The position numbers and the translations under genes were made by a program. This document shows, one piece after another, positions 8,357-17,297 of a stretch of 64,000 nucleotides of DNA. The notes beneath the pieces were generated by a model. That model worked only from the letters and a program-made list of their open reading frames with translations. It ran no database searches and was not told the DNA's origin. The stretch's first letter is position 1. Each line of letters opens with the position of its first letter. Origin of the DNA: Fibrobacter sp. UWB11 (GTDB lineage Bacteria > Fibrobacterota > Fibrobacteria > Fibrobacterales > Fibrobacteraceae); contig NZ_FSRT01000001.1 in assembly GCF_900143015.1 (NCBI RefSeq), forward strand, positions 124,001-188,000, in the 5' to 3' direction.

Positions 8357-8384
8357 CCCGGTTCAAAAGGACCGGGTTTTTCTT
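8357..8384 (+). terminator. Rho-independent terminator after putP
   Basis: CCCGGT (8357-8362) and ACCGGG (8371-8376) form a GC-rich stem followed directly by TTTTTCTT. It ends the 4965-8325 operon. Confidence 0.85.
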
Positions 8385-8483
8385 ATTTGAAAAAGTATAA
8401 TGAATTACTTTTCTGTAATTTGTTTGTTTTGTATATTCCCTGATGAAAAAAAAATTAATTCGTTAGAAAAAAGGAGATTTTAT

Positions 8484-9230
8484 ATGTTGAAAAAGGCTTT
8501 CCTTGCTGCAACGCTTTGTGTGACTGCAAGCTTTGCAACTTGGGACAAGTTCCCTGTCCTTGAAGACCACAAGGGTGAAATCATAGTCGGTGCTGAATTT
8601 ATCAAACAGGGTGAGCCGATGCAACTCACGCCTTATGTCGGCTCCCGTTATACGGTCATGCCGAATTTGGAATTGGGCGTGATTCTCCCGTATTATGTGA
8701 ATTTGAACATGAACAACGAAAACGGCCTTGCGAATCCTATATTTATGGCTCGCTACCAGTTTTTGCCGATGATGAACGCATTCTTGGATGTTCGAGTCCC
8801 TATAAGTAATGACCCCTACAATAACAGTGAATGGTCCTTCAATTTTGGTGCTCAGTATTCCCAGAATCTTGGCGTTGTAGATTTCGGTGCGGAATTGAGC
8901 CTTAAAGTGAATACTAGAGGTGATGACAAGGTGTCTCCTCCGTTGAGGCTGAATTTTGGCGCTGAGGCCGATTTTAATTTGGGAATTCCATTGACCCCGT
9001 TCATCGGTGCTGATGGGCTTATGATGATTGGCAAGTTTACTCATGAAGGGGAAAATTTTGGCAGGAGCTATACAGGAGATATGGCTGTTCTCCCTTATGC
9101 CGGTTTGAAGTATGCGGTCAACTCCAATGTTTGTGTGCAGGCTTCTGCGAAGACGGTGTTTGGCAAAGAAGAAGTGGTTGGCTCGGATACCCCGATTATA
9201 GCTGACCTCAATCTCAAAATGTCTTTCTAG
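8484..9230 (+). CDS. Outer-membrane beta-barrel protein, putative transporter
   Basis: A 248-residue secreted protein. A signal peptide (MLKKAFLAATLCVTASFA) is followed by alternating amphipathic strands (for example LELGVILPYYVNLNMN, VDFGAELSLKV, LPYAGLKYAV), and the protein ends in Phe (LKMSF), the usual outer-membrane insertion signal. I choose ATG 8484 because AAGGAG at 8471-8476 precedes it by 7 nt and the signal peptide begins there; the longer frame from 8400 has neither. The gene is monocistronic between the putP terminator and the tRNA region. Cargo unknown. Confidence 0.75.
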   Translation: MLKKAFLAATLCVTASFATWDKFPVLEDHKGEIIVGAEFIKQGEPMQLTPYVGSRYTVMPNLELGVILPYYVNLNMNNENGLANPIFMARYQFLPMMNAFLDVRVPISNDPYNNSEWSFNFGAQYSQNLGVVDFGAELSLKVNTRGDDKVSPPLRLNFGAEADFNLGIPLTPFIGADGLMMIGKFTHEGENFGRSYTGDMAVLPYAGLKYAVNSNVCVQASAKTVFGKEEVVGSDTPIIADLNLKMSF

Positions 9231-9280
9231 AAATAGGTGTGAGGGGGAGGCTTCCCCCTCGCTTCAGCCTCGGCTTACAT

Positions 9281-9310
9281 TGTCACCCCGGCCTCTGTGC
9301 CGGGGTCGCC
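9281..9310 (-). repeat. GGCGAT/ATGACA palindromic repeat, copy 1
   Basis: Minus-strand copy of the dispersed element whose consensus is GGMGAT-SCCSG, a short loop, CSGGS-ATGACAA. Here the stem is CCCCGGC/GCCGGGG. Other copies are listed separately. Confidence 0.8.
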
Positions 9311-9449
9311 TATTTCTGTTGTGAAGATCGCGCCGAGTCTTTCGCTACCCCTTCTAACGGGCTTCAGACGCCAGCCCGTAACGCCTGGCTTAAATCGCGC
9401 CCCATGAGGTCTCGGGGCCTTGTCCAGCTTCTAGTTACAAAACAAAAAA

Positions 9450-9480
9450 AAGACGCTTAGTAGCGTCTTCTTTTGTTTTA
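9450..9480. terminator. Terminator hairpin next to tRNA-Gly 3-prime fragment
   Basis: AAGACGCT (9450-9457) and AGCGTCTT (9462-9469) form a stem flanked by A- and T-runs, so it could work on both strands. It is followed by TTTTAGAGCGGG (9476-9487), the 3-prime end of tRNA-Gly in minus orientation, after which similarity to the tRNA stops. Confidence 0.7.
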
Positions 9481-9577
9481 GAGCGGGCGGCGGGAATGAC
9501 GGCTTCGCCATATTCCGCTACGCGGATGGCTTGCCGCCCTACGGGTTTATCGCTGTGCGATAAATCCTAAATTCTTT

Positions 9578-9632
9578 CCACGGGCTTCGCCCACGAGTCA
9601 AATTATGCGGCCCCTCTTCTCGGGTCCTCGTC
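9578..9632. repeat. 55-nt direct repeat, copy A
   Basis: Starts CCACGGGCTTCGCCCACGAG and is repeated at 11460-11514 with a single difference (C against T). Each copy sits just beyond a terminator and an intact tRNA-Gly, so the repeat belongs to a duplicated tRNA module. Confidence 0.85.
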
Positions 9633-9642
9633 CAGATTACGA

Positions 9643-9682
9643 TATAAAAAAGAAAACCACCTTTGTAGGTGGTTTTTCTTTT
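9643..9682 (-). terminator. Terminator of tRNA-Gly copy 1
   Basis: On the minus strand AAAACCACCT and AGGTGGTTTT (9653-9662 / 9667-9676) form a 10-bp stem followed by CTTTTTT. It lies immediately downstream of the tRNA and also has a T-run on the plus side. A near-identical hairpin is at 11325-11348. Confidence 0.85.
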
Positions 9683-9686
9683 TTAG

Positions 9687-9759
<73 letters not shown>

Positions 9760-9919
9760 GAGGACAGCCCATATATAGAAATAAAATTTCTAGTTGTAAA
9801 GGGGAGTGGGCGAAAAAAGTGAAAATTTTTATGTGCGATAATTCTTTGGCCAAATGGATTGTTACGTGTTGTGATTTTTCTATTTTATAATGAAAATGGG
9901 TATATGGACGAGGTTTAGA

Positions 9920-11125
9920 ATGAGAAATTTCAAGTACAGCATTATTGCATCCATTATGCTATCCATAGCCCTCATCGCTTGTGGCGGCGATAGCGGTACG
10001 TCACCCAATAGCGAAGAAAAAGATTCTTCCAGCAGTGTCCAAAAGGATGAATCTTCTTCCTCGGTCAAGAAGCAGTCTTCATCAAGTGTGACGAAGACAT
10101 CTTCTTCCTCTTCAGCCATTCCCGCTTCAAGCGCGAATCGCCCTTCAAGTAGCAGTAAAAAAGGCGATGCCGGAACGGAGTCCGGCATGACAAGTAGCAG
10201 TTCCTCGAAGGTTTCCTCTTCGTCATCGGCGAAGGCTACTTCTTCCTCATCTTCTGTCAAGACTGTTTCTTCGTCTTCTTCCGTAGTCCTGAGCAGTAGC
10301 AGTAAGCAATCCTCTTCTAGCAAAAAAGTAGAATCCAGTTCTAGCCAAAAGATTGTCTCGTCATCTTCTGTTACTCCTGCATCGAGTTCGAGTAAAAAGG
10401 TTGAATCCTCCAGTAGTGAGTATGTTCCGTATGACCATTTTAAATGTCTTGCGGATAATTGGAATCTTAGGGATACAATCTACAAACAGTTTACTGACCC
10501 GCGTAATGGCCGTAATTATTACTACTATACCGCAGTTTCTTCAAAAACAGGAAGAAAAGTGACCGTTATGGCTGAAAATCTGAATATCGGTGAAATGGTT
10601 CTTGGTGAAAATGAACAAAATGACGATACGAAGATTGAACGCTATTGCTACAATAACGATACCACGAATTGTGACAAGTATGGTGGCTTGTATCAGTGGG
10701 CTGAAATGATGCAGTTGCCGAGCCGTTGCAATACTGAAAGTTGTTCTGATTATATAAGGCGTAAACATCAAGGTATTTGTCCGGATGGATGGCGCTTGTT
10801 TACTTGGGATGATTTCGAAATAATAAGAGATTATAATGATGAATATGGTGATGGAATAAAAGGTCTTCGTTCGCAATGCTTCCATGGTAACAATGCTAGT
10901 GGGTTCTCTTTAATCGGTGGTGGGGTTAGATTTGAAAATGGAACATTTAAAAATTTGACAGATGCTGTTTTTTGGACATATCCGCAGGAACAAGAATATG
11001 ATGTCACTTTATTTGCATATTCTGCTTTTGTTTCTGTAAATAGCGATGATAATACAGGTATACAAAAGAATCGTCGTGGAGAAAAATTGAACGGATATTC
11101 TGTTCGCTGTGTTAAAATTGAGTAA
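9920..11125 (+). CDS. FISUMP-domain lipoprotein with serine-rich linker
   Basis: A 401-residue lipoprotein. Signal peptide and lipobox (SIALIAC), a serine/lysine linker to about residue 170, then a C-terminal FISUMP (Fib_succ_major) domain of about 220 residues with VMAENLN, YGGLYQWAEMMQLP, CPDGWRL and final YSVRCVK, as in the family. FISUMP domains are abundant in Fibrobacter secreted proteins; their function is unknown. ATG 9920 is preferred over 9890 because GAGG at 9910-9913 lies 6 nt upstream and the signal peptide begins there. A palindromic repeat (10163-10195) lies inside the linker and is translated as GDAGTESGMTS. The gene sits between two identical tRNA-Gly genes. Confidence 0.88.
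   Translation: MRNFKYSIIASIMLSIALIACGGDSGTSPNSEEKDSSSSVQKDESSSSVKKQSSSSVTKTSSSSSAIPASSANRPSSSSKKGDAGTESGMTSSSSSKVSSSSSAKATSSSSSVKTVSSSSSVVLSSSSKQSSSSKKVESSSSQKIVSSSSVTPASSSSKKVESSSSEYVPYDHFKCLADNWNLRDTIYKQFTDPRNGRNYYYYTAVSSKTGRKVTVMAENLNIGEMVLGENEQNDDTKIERYCYNNDTTNCDKYGGLYQWAEMMQLPSRCNTESCSDYIRRKHQGICPDGWRLFTWDDFEIIRDYNDEYGDGIKGLRSQCFHGNNASGFSLIGGGVRFENGTFKNLTDAVFWTYPQEQEYDVTLFAYSAFVSVNSDDNTGIQKNRRGEKLNGYSVRCVKIE
10163..10195 (+). repeat. Palindromic repeat inside a coding sequence, copy 2
   Basis: GGCGATGCCGGA and TCCGGCATGACAAGT form the standard element. It is embedded in frame in the serine linker of the FISUMP lipoprotein and encodes GDAGTESGMTS. Confidence 0.85.
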
Positions 11126-11153
11126 ACATTTTAACAAATTCTAAAAGATTAAA

Positions 11154-11180
11154 GAACTCCCATGGGTGGGAGTTCGTTTT
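11154..11180 (+). terminator. Terminator after FISUMP lipoprotein
   Basis: GAACTCCCA (11154-11162) and TGGGAGTTC (11167-11175) form a 9-bp stem with a 4-nt loop, followed by GTTTT. Confidence 0.75.
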
Positions 11181-11324
11181 CCACAAAAAGTTTCAAGAAA
11201 CCCTTTCGCCTCAGCTATGTGAAAGTGAACTTTCACGCAGCATTCGGCTTGCAGGGTTTTTAATTAAAAGACTTGTAAGGCGGGAACGGGAATGACGTCT
11301 TCGCCCAAATTACGATAAAAAAAG

Positions 11325-11371
11325 AAAACCACCTTTGTAGGTGGTTTTCTTCTTTAGAGCGGGAAAAGGGA
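11325..11371 (-). repeat. tRNA-Gly 3-prime fragment with its terminator
   Basis: A hairpin identical to the terminator of tRNA-Gly copy 1 (11325-11334 / 11339-11348) is followed by TTTAGAGCGGGAAAAGGGA (11353-11371), which equals the last 16 nt of tRNA-Gly plus its flank in minus orientation. Similarity ends sharply in the T arm, so this is a truncated tRNA copy, not a gene. Confidence 0.8.
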
Positions 11372-11459
11372 TTGTTGGCAATCAGTCCCCGCTTCGCGGC
11401 TGCTTGCCAACCCTCCGGGCTTGCGCTCACTACGTTCGCGTCAAGCGCAAAATTCGTCT

Positions 11460-11514
11460 CCACGGGCTTCGCCCACGAGTCAAATTATGCGGCCCCTCTT
11501 CTTGGGTCCTCGTC
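11460..11514. repeat. 55-nt direct repeat, copy B
   Basis: Matches 9578-9632 at 54 of 55 positions. It lies between the truncated tRNA fragment and the terminator of the second tRNA-Gly. Confidence 0.85.
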
Positions 11515-11533
11515 TAATTCTGTGTATAAAACA

Positions 11534-11566
11534 AAAGAGCCTAGCTTGACGCTAGGCTTTTTGTTT
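11534..11566 (-). terminator. Terminator of tRNA-Gly copy 2
   Basis: AGCCTAGC (11538-11545) and GCTAGGCT (11551-11558) form a stem bounded by TTTTG on the minus side and a T-run on the plus side, directly downstream of the minus-strand tRNA. Confidence 0.8.
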
Positions 11567-11569
11567 TAG

Positions 11570-11642
<73 letters not shown>

Positions 11643-11731
11643 GGGGTGACCCAATTATAGAAATAAAAATTCCAATTGTAAAGGGGGTAGGGTGAAAAAA
11701 GTTATATTTTTTGCGTTTAACAAGGTTGTTC

Positions 11732-12892
11732 ATGTTCGGTATTTATATTCACGTTCCATTTTGCGCGAAAATTTGCGATTATTGCGACTTTCGTGTGATG
11801 CCTGCGAATGCTCGGCTGTTCGAGGAATATGCGGGTTTGCTGGAACGTGAAATCCGTGCTTTTGCGGCGGCGCATCCTGTATCGCATTCTGGGTCTCCTC
11901 AAAACGTTCTTTCGCAAGCGCGAACGCTTTATCTCGGCGGTGGAACGCCCTCGATTTTGCCGAGCTCATGCTTAGAGCGGATTTTCGCGGTGCTTGAGGA
12001 TTGTGGCGTTCGCGTGGATTCGCTTGACGAAGTCTCGATGGAATTCAATCCGGAATCGTGTACCGAAGAATCTGTGCAGACGGCGCTTGATTGCGGTGTG
12101 CGTCGCTTTAGCCTTGGACTCCAGACGTTTTCGCAAACGCTCTTGGACCGCATTGGCCGCAGGCACACGGTGGAGCGGGGCTTTGAAGCACTGCGCTTGT
12201 TGACCTCACTTCCGCAGGCGAAAGTCTCGGCTGACTTGATGTTTGATTTGCCAGGGCAATCGGTAGAATCTTTCTTGAGCGATGTGGACCGCTTGTCGGA
12301 TTTTCCGCTTGGGCACTTGAGCTTTTACGGATTGAATGTGGGCGAGCGGACGCTTTTGGGCGGTCGCGTATCGCGTGGTGAAGAAAAAATTGACGAGAGT
12401 TTGTACGAGCCGATGTATCTTGGTGGCGTCGAGATTCTTGAGAAAAAAGGCTTCGCGCGTTACGAGGTTTCGAATTTTGCTCAGCCGGGCGATGAAAGCT
12501 TGCATAATATGAACTACTGGAATCGCGGCGAGTACATCGGCTTTGGGCCGGGCGCGCACAGCTATTTTGGCGGTCGCCGTTTCTGCGCTCCAGAAATGTA
12601 TCCGCGTTGGCGCGATTACGTGAATGCAGGATCGCCAGATGTTTCGCTGACGTACGACGAACTAGACAAAGACGATATTTTGACGGAACGCGTTTGGCTC
12701 TCACTGCGCCAGCGCTCTGGCCTTGATCTGAATGCTCTTACTGCTGACGGAATTTCCGTTTCGCCGGAAGGCTATGAGCAATGGGTCAAGAAAGGTTTTG
12801 CAACACTCGATGGCGGAATCCTAAAACTTGTCGGTCGTGGCTGGATTTTCATGGACAGCATTGTGACTGACGTGCTGAACGCCTGCCGGTAG
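11732..12892 (+). CDS. hemW: HemW-like radical SAM protein
   Basis: A 386-residue radical SAM protein of the HemW (heme chaperone, formerly HemN-like) group, which delivers heme and is not itself a coproporphyrinogen oxidase. The N-terminus MFGIYIHVPFC with Cys11, Cys15 and Cys18 (CxxxCxxC) binds the 4Fe-4S cluster; YLGGGTPS, SMEFNPES and RFSLGLQTF are the usual following motifs, and NYWNRGEYIGFGPGAHS lies near residue 270. ATG 11732 is chosen over an upstream TTG (11711) because the fold begins there and AAGG precedes it by 6 nt. Single gene downstream of tRNA-Gly copy 2, on the opposite strand. Confidence 0.88.
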   Translation: MFGIYIHVPFCAKICDYCDFRVMPANARLFEEYAGLLEREIRAFAAAHPVSHSGSPQNVLSQARTLYLGGGTPSILPSSCLERIFAVLEDCGVRVDSLDEVSMEFNPESCTEESVQTALDCGVRRFSLGLQTFSQTLLDRIGRRHTVERGFEALRLLTSLPQAKVSADLMFDLPGQSVESFLSDVDRLSDFPLGHLSFYGLNVGERTLLGGRVSRGEEKIDESLYEPMYLGGVEILEKKGFARYEVSNFAQPGDESLHNMNYWNRGEYIGFGPGAHSYFGGRRFCAPEMYPRWRDYVNAGSPDVSLTYDELDKDDILTERVWLSLRQRSGLDLNALTADGISVSPEGYEQWVKKGFATLDGGILKLVGRGWIFMDSIVTDVLNACR

Positions 12893-12909
12893 CGCTTTCT
12901 TCATAAAAA

Positions 12910-12994
12910 GGAGATGCCCTCCCCATACGCGGATCATGACTACTAAGCAGCATAGCTGCAAGTAGTCAAAGACGTTGGAGCGGGGCATGACAAG
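12910..12994 (+). repeat. Palindromic repeat copy 3, interrupted by a second hairpin
   Basis: The outer parts (GGAGATGCCC at 12910-12919, GGGGCATGACAAG ending 12994) match the dispersed element, but the loop is expanded and contains another inverted repeat, GACTACT ... AGTAGTC with inner GCAGC/GCTGC. It separates the convergent hemW and sigma-factor genes. Confidence 0.7.
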
Positions 12995-13012
12995 TTTAAT
13001 TTTGGCTTTTAA

Positions 13013-13825
13013 CTACTTATTAATCGCAGCCAAGAATGCGTCTTTCTTTTCTTGCAAGAAGTCCTTGCTGTTGTACTTGCGAATACGGCGGAGAGCTTGG
13101 TCGCGCAACTGACGCACGCGTTCGTGGGAGATGTTCATGGATTCGCCCACTTCGCGAAGTGTCTGCGGAGCTTCCTGGTTGATGCCGAAAATGCCGGTAA
13201 TGACTCGGGCTTCGCGTTCCGGGAGCTGTTCCATGAGGTCGCGAGCCAAAGCTTCGACGCTCTGAATTTCGGAATCGGCTTCTGGGTTCGATGCGCCGCT
13301 GTCCGGGAGGACTTCGGCGTAAGTAGCCTTGGAGTCTGCCTTGAGCGGGCTGTCAAACGAAACACCGCGCTGACCGATCTGGATCAATTCACGGATTTCT
13401 TCGTTGATTTCCTTACCGCGGGACTGTTCGTGCAAAGCCTTGCGCACGCGGAGGTGCTGGTTTGCCGGCAAGCGGATGAGGTTGCCCTGTTCGTTAATAG
13501 CACGAGTGATATATGCCTTGATCCACCAAACGCCGTAACTGATGAATTTAAGACCACGGGTATGTTCGAACGATTCGATAGCGCGGACGAGGCCCATTGC
13601 GCCTTCGCTGACCAAGTCCGGAAGCGGAATCGGGCAGCCGCGGTACTGGATGGCGACCTTCAAAACAAAGCGCATGTTTGCAGAAATCAATTTTTTACGG
13701 GCGATTTTGTCGCCTTCTTTAGCTTTCTGGAAAAGAATCTGTTCTTCTTCGCGTGATAGGGGTGCGGTACGACGGATGTCTTCTAAGTATCTTTTGAGAG
13801 TGGTATCGGTAGAATCAATATGCAT
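13013..13825 (-). CDS. RNA polymerase sigma-70 family factor (RpoD-like)
   Basis: A 270-residue sigma factor with regions 1.2 (TLKRYLEDIRRTAPLSREEE), 2 (ISANMRFVLKVAIQYRG, DLVSEGAMGLVRAIESFEHT, KFISYGVWWIKAYITRAIN), 3 and 4 (LREVGESMNISHERVRQLRD). Region 1.1 is absent, as in group 2 sigma factors and in short primary factors of some phyla. It directs RNA polymerase to housekeeping-type promoters; I cannot tell whether it is the primary factor. AAGG (13836-13839) lies about 10 nt before the ATG. It stands alone, convergent with hemW. Confidence 0.88.
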   Translation of the reverse strand: MHIDSTDTTLKRYLEDIRRTAPLSREEEQILFQKAKEGDKIARKKLISANMRFVLKVAIQYRGCPIPLPDLVSEGAMGLVRAIESFEHTRGLKFISYGVWWIKAYITRAINEQGNLIRLPANQHLRVRKALHEQSRGKEINEEIRELIQIGQRGVSFDSPLKADSKATYAEVLPDSGASNPEADSEIQSVEALARDLMEQLPEREARVITGIFGINQEAPQTLREVGESMNISHERVRQLRDQALRRIRKYNSKDFLQEKKDAFLAAINK

Positions 13826-14176
13826 TTTAAAAACCTTGCCCTTATAATATCGCTTTTTTAAAGCAAGTTGCGTGCCAATTGTGTAAAATTTTCCAAAATT
13901 TTTACAAAAAGTCCTTTATTGAGCCGATTTGCGGTTTTGTAAGCTGCAAATGGGTGGTTTTGATGTCTTGTTTTTGTAAAATTGTCGTTAAAATATAACA
14001 AATTTTTCAAAACGTGACAATTTGGACGCGGCAATCTGCTCTAGCTGAATAGAAAATGTAAAGTCGTGTGTTTCATTTTGGAATACACCGTTGACCAATG
14101 ACTACTGACTAATAACCCACATCTAACTTCCTATTTCCTACTTCCTACTCTCATTTTTTCATATATTATCCCCGTT
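13826..14176. other. Intergenic region with repeated short words
   Basis: A divergent gap between the sigma-factor and methyltransferase genes. No open frame is convincing. From 14091 to 14152 the DNA is built of repeated short words (TGACCAATGACTACTGACTAA, then CCTA/TTCC repeats). TATTAT at 14164-14169 lies just before the methyltransferase ATG. Confidence 0.5.
14091..14152. repeat. Degenerate short tandem words
   Basis: TGAC/ACTA words followed by CTTCCTATTTCCTACTTCCT, a degenerate repeat of about 7 nt. A stretch of similar style (CTAGTTACTAG, AACTAGTATCTAGTAACTA) is at 39515-39612 before another gene. Confidence 0.55.
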
Positions 14177-14953
14177 ATGTCTATTAAAGAGCCCGATCAA
14201 TCCGTATGGAACCGTTTTTGGCAGCGCAAGAACGACATGGACAAGGTCTATCCGTCTTCGCCGTCTATTATAGAAGCTATTAAGAAGAATTTTAAGCTCG
14301 AGGGCTTGAAGGTGCTGGAGGTTGGCGCCGGAACCGGTCGCGATAGCGCCGAACTTGCTCGCCTTGGTGCCGATGTTTACGTTCTCGATTATGCTGAAAA
14401 TAGCCTTAAAATTGTGAATTCGCTCCGTGAAAGCGAAGATCTCAAGAATTTGCACTTGGTTCGCGGCGATGCGTTCAAGTCCCCGTTCCCGGACAATACT
14501 TTTGACTTGGTTTTCCACCAGGGCCTTGCCGAACACTTCAAGGATTCACTCCCGCTGATTCAGGAAAATTACCGCATTGTCAAACATGGCGGTTGCTGCC
14601 TTTGCGACGTTCCGCAGACGGTACACCCGTACACGATTATCAAGCATATCTTGATTGCAATGGACAAGTGGTTTGCCGGTTGGGAAAAGCAATTCACGAT
14701 GGGTCAGCTCAAGAAGCTCATGCGTGATGCTGGCTTTGAATGTATTTACGCTTATGGCGACTGGATGCGTCCGAACCTTTACTACCGAATCCTGCGAGAA
14801 CTTTGCTTCAAGTTCGGTATTGAACTTCCGAAGTATCCGCTCGACGGAACGGCCTACCAGAAAATCAAGGACAAGATTTTAGATAGTCTCCAGTCTGTGC
14901 CGGTGATGCACTACACGCAATTGTGCATTGGCGTAATTGGTCGTAAACCTTAG
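14177..14953 (+). CDS. Class I SAM-dependent methyltransferase
   Basis: A 258-residue methyltransferase. Motif I is VLEVGAGTGRDS, motif II/post-I VYVLDYAENSL, and DLVFHQGLAEHF with a following GGCCLCDVPQ resembles motifs of the Methyltransf_11/25 group. It starts a three-gene run (14177-17135) with a GT4 glycosyltransferase 8 nt downstream and a flippase-like membrane protein, so it may modify a lipid-linked or surface glycan. Substrate not visible. Confidence 0.85.
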   Translation: MSIKEPDQSVWNRFWQRKNDMDKVYPSSPSIIEAIKKNFKLEGLKVLEVGAGTGRDSAELARLGADVYVLDYAENSLKIVNSLRESEDLKNLHLVRGDAFKSPFPDNTFDLVFHQGLAEHFKDSLPLIQENYRIVKHGGCCLCDVPQTVHPYTIIKHILIAMDKWFAGWEKQFTMGQLKKLMRDAGFECIYAYGDWMRPNLYYRILRELCFKFGIELPKYPLDGTAYQKIKDKILDSLQSVPVMHYTQLCIGVIGRKP

Positions 14954-14961
14954 GTGTTTGC

Positions 14962-16116
14962 TTGAAAATCCTCGTCGTAAATTATCGGGATCGCATGCAT
15001 CCGGCTGCCGGTGGCGCCGAAAAGCATTTGCATCGCATCTTCTCTAAGATTGTAGAAATGGGCCACACCGTGGTCCTGTTTACGACGATGTTCCCGGGGG
15101 CAAAGGAACGCGAGATTGTCGATGGAATTCAGGTTGTCCGCAAGGGCGGCGATTTGATGTTCCAGCTCACGGTGGCACTGAATTTGAAAAAGCTTGACCG
15201 TGAATTCAACTTTGACGTTGTTGTTGAAGATTTGAACAAGTTACCGGTCTTTGCCCACTGGTTCGTCCGTAAGCCGCTCTTGGTGCAGATGCATCATTTG
15301 TGGCGAAAGTCGATTTTCTCCGAAGCGCTTTTCCCGATTGCGTTTGGCGTTTGGTTCTTTGAACGCATCATTCCGTTCTTTTACCGCACGCAACCATTTG
15401 TTGTTGTGAGCCCGAGTACCAAGAAAGAACTTGCAGAAATCGGCGTGGACGAAAGTCGAATTTCTGTGATTTATAACGGCTCGGAAATGCCTTCGGTGAC
15501 TGCGCCGCTCGCGACAAGTGCCGCGGATTCTCGTGAAAATGCGGCTGGCGAAAGTGCGCGGAGCCCGTATTTCATTTGGCTTTCGCGCGTGCACCGTTAC
15601 AAAGGTATTTGGACGGCGCTTGAAGCGTTTGAAATTTTTTCGAAGAAACATCCCGAAGTCCAGTTGAAAATTGTGGGCGGCGGTCCGCTTTTGAAAAAGC
15701 TCCCGGCTTGGATTCAATCGCACGGCCTGGATGGCAAGGTGGAACTGACTGGCTTTGTTCCTGTTGCTCGCAAGTATGAACTGCTTTCGTCTTCGCTCGC
15801 TCTGTTGCAGACGAGCTACAAGGAAGGCTGGGGGCTCACGGTGATGGAAGCGGCGCAGCTCTGCAAGACGACGATTGCGTCGGATGTGCCGGGACTGCGC
15901 GATAGCGTCCGTGACGGCGAGACGGGAATTCTGTTCCCGTCGGGAGATGCGCCCGCGTGCGCTTCTGCAATGGAAAAAATTTATGACGATGCTGAATTGC
16001 ATGCAAATCTCGGTCGAAATGCCAAGCGTTATGCGCTCACGTTCAGCTGGGAAAAGTCTGCTCGCGAAACTTTAGAATTGTTGGAACGTACGGTTGAGGG
16101 TGGCGTACGAAAATGA
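14962..16116 (+). CDS. GT4-family glycosyltransferase
   Basis: A 384-residue cytosolic GT-B enzyme. The N-terminal MKILVVNYRDRMHPAAGGAE is the usual donor-side start, SRVHRYKG begins the second Rossmann half, and the EGWGLTVMEAA segment supplies the EX7E motif that binds the nucleotide sugar, followed by DVPGLRDSV. The start is a TTG at 14962 with AGG upstream; no ATG fits. The stop overlaps the next start by 4 nt. Sugar and acceptor unknown. Confidence 0.88.
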   Translation: MKILVVNYRDRMHPAAGGAEKHLHRIFSKIVEMGHTVVLFTTMFPGAKEREIVDGIQVVRKGGDLMFQLTVALNLKKLDREFNFDVVVEDLNKLPVFAHWFVRKPLLVQMHHLWRKSIFSEALFPIAFGVWFFERIIPFFYRTQPFVVVSPSTKKELAEIGVDESRISVIYNGSEMPSVTAPLATSAADSRENAAGESARSPYFIWLSRVHRYKGIWTALEAFEIFSKKHPEVQLKIVGGGPLLKKLPAWIQSHGLDGKVELTGFVPVARKYELLSSSLALLQTSYKEGWGLTVMEAAQLCKTTIASDVPGLRDSVRDGETGILFPSGDAPACASAMEKIYDDAELHANLGRNAKRYALTFSWEKSARETLELLERTVEGGVRK

Positions 16117-17135
16117 AATTGAATCCGAAGCTCAAGTCGCTGATTATTTTTTGTTTAAAGTTGGTGGTTACTCTTGTCCCTGCTTACTTTGTTTATCGAA
16201 ACATTGTGAGTGACCCAGAATGGAGTGTCGACGACATTTCCAACTTGTTCAAGAACAACAGTGTGTTCCCGCTTGTGCTTGCGCTCCTTTGCCTTGCGGT
16301 CTCTAACTTTACGGCTTGCTACCAGTGGAAGTTGCTGCTCGAAAAACAGGGCGTCCACATGAAGTATGGACAGCTACTCAAGCTTTATCATGTGGGGCTG
16401 TTCTTCAATAACTTTATGCCGGGAAACGTCGGTGGCGATGCCAAGAAGGTTTATGACATTCGCGTGCAGGGCGGTCAAGATACCGTTGGTGCAGGCTTTA
16501 CTGCAACGGTGTTCGATAGGTTGTTCGGTCTTTTCTTTATTACGTTATTTGCGCTTGCAGTCGGTGTATTGTTCTTTGTGCATGACCCGGAACAACGTGC
16601 GTTCATGTGGCCCTCGGTTTGGATTTTCATGGGCTTCTGTGTGATGTTTGCGGGACTTTTAAGTCGTCGCATTGGTCGATTCTTTTGCCGCATGGCAGGG
16701 AAGGTCTTGCCCGAAAAAATTGAGACGCGTTTGTTGCGCATGTTTGAACGATTCCAGAAGTTCCGCTCCAAGAAACTTTGGATGAATATTGTTTGCCTTT
16801 CGATGGTTACGCAGTCGCTTCGCATTTTTGTCCATTTCTTCTGCGGAATTGCCGTTGGCGTGAATCTCTCGATGTCGTGGTATTTCTATTACATTCCGCT
16901 TGTTGCAATTGTGAGCGCGCTCCCGATTTCGATTGGCGGGTTTGGTCCGCGTGAATTTTTGGCACAGTCGCTTTTTGCGCGTGCTGGCGTGCCCGGTCTT
17001 GAATCGGTAGTGATTCAGTTGCTCGCTTATTTTGTAAGTTTGATATTGAGCTTGTTCGGAGCTGTCATATTCTTGATGGGGCAAAAACCTGTGTCGGCAG
17101 AATCCACAAATGGTCATCCTGGAGCAAGGCCGTAA
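16113..17135 (+). CDS. Flippase-like membrane protein (UPF0104 / LPG-synthase TM type)
   Basis: A 340-residue inner-membrane protein with about eight hydrophobic helices of the lysylphosphatidylglycerol-synthase transmembrane (UPF0104, AglD2) family. LYHVGLFFNNFMPGNVGGDAKK and ISIGGFGPREFLAQ are the family's two conserved segments. Such proteins often sit beside glycosyltransferases and are thought to handle lipid-linked intermediates; that role is inference here. ATGA overlap with the GT4 gene shows coupling. A second family member is at 24583-25542. Confidence 0.85.
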   Translation: MKLNPKLKSLIIFCLKLVVTLVPAYFVYRNIVSDPEWSVDDISNLFKNNSVFPLVLALLCLAVSNFTACYQWKLLLEKQGVHMKYGQLLKLYHVGLFFNNFMPGNVGGDAKKVYDIRVQGGQDTVGAGFTATVFDRLFGLFFITLFALAVGVLFFVHDPEQRAFMWPSVWIFMGFCVMFAGLLSRRIGRFFCRMAGKVLPEKIETRLLRMFERFQKFRSKKLWMNIVCLSMVTQSLRIFVHFFCGIAVGVNLSMSWYFYYIPLVAIVSALPISIGGFGPREFLAQSLFARAGVPGLESVVIQLLAYFVSLILSLFGAVIFLMGQKPVSAESTNGHPGARP

Positions 17136-17226
17136 GGCCGATGCGATAGGATCCATAATTTCTTATATCCGTTTTCTATATCATTTGCTATATGAATAGG
17201 CACTAAAAGGAGTGCCAACACTGAAA

Positions 17227-17279
17227 GGAAATGCCCGGTCGGTGCCGGGCATGACAATGCGCTTTTACGGGCATGACAA
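17227..17279 (+). repeat. Palindromic repeat copy 4 plus a half copy
   Basis: GGAAATGCCCGG and CCGGGCATGACAA form a complete element (17227-17257); the 3-prime half CGGGCATGACAA is repeated alone at 17268-17279. It precedes the UvrD-PlsC gene. Confidence 0.85.
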
Positions 17280-17297
17280 ATTTCAGTATGTATTACT

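Noticed and set aside
9239-9460. A 73-codon frame after the beta-barrel gene
   Set aside because: It runs through a palindromic repeat and GC-rich non-coding DNA, lacks an SD, and ends in a terminator hairpin.
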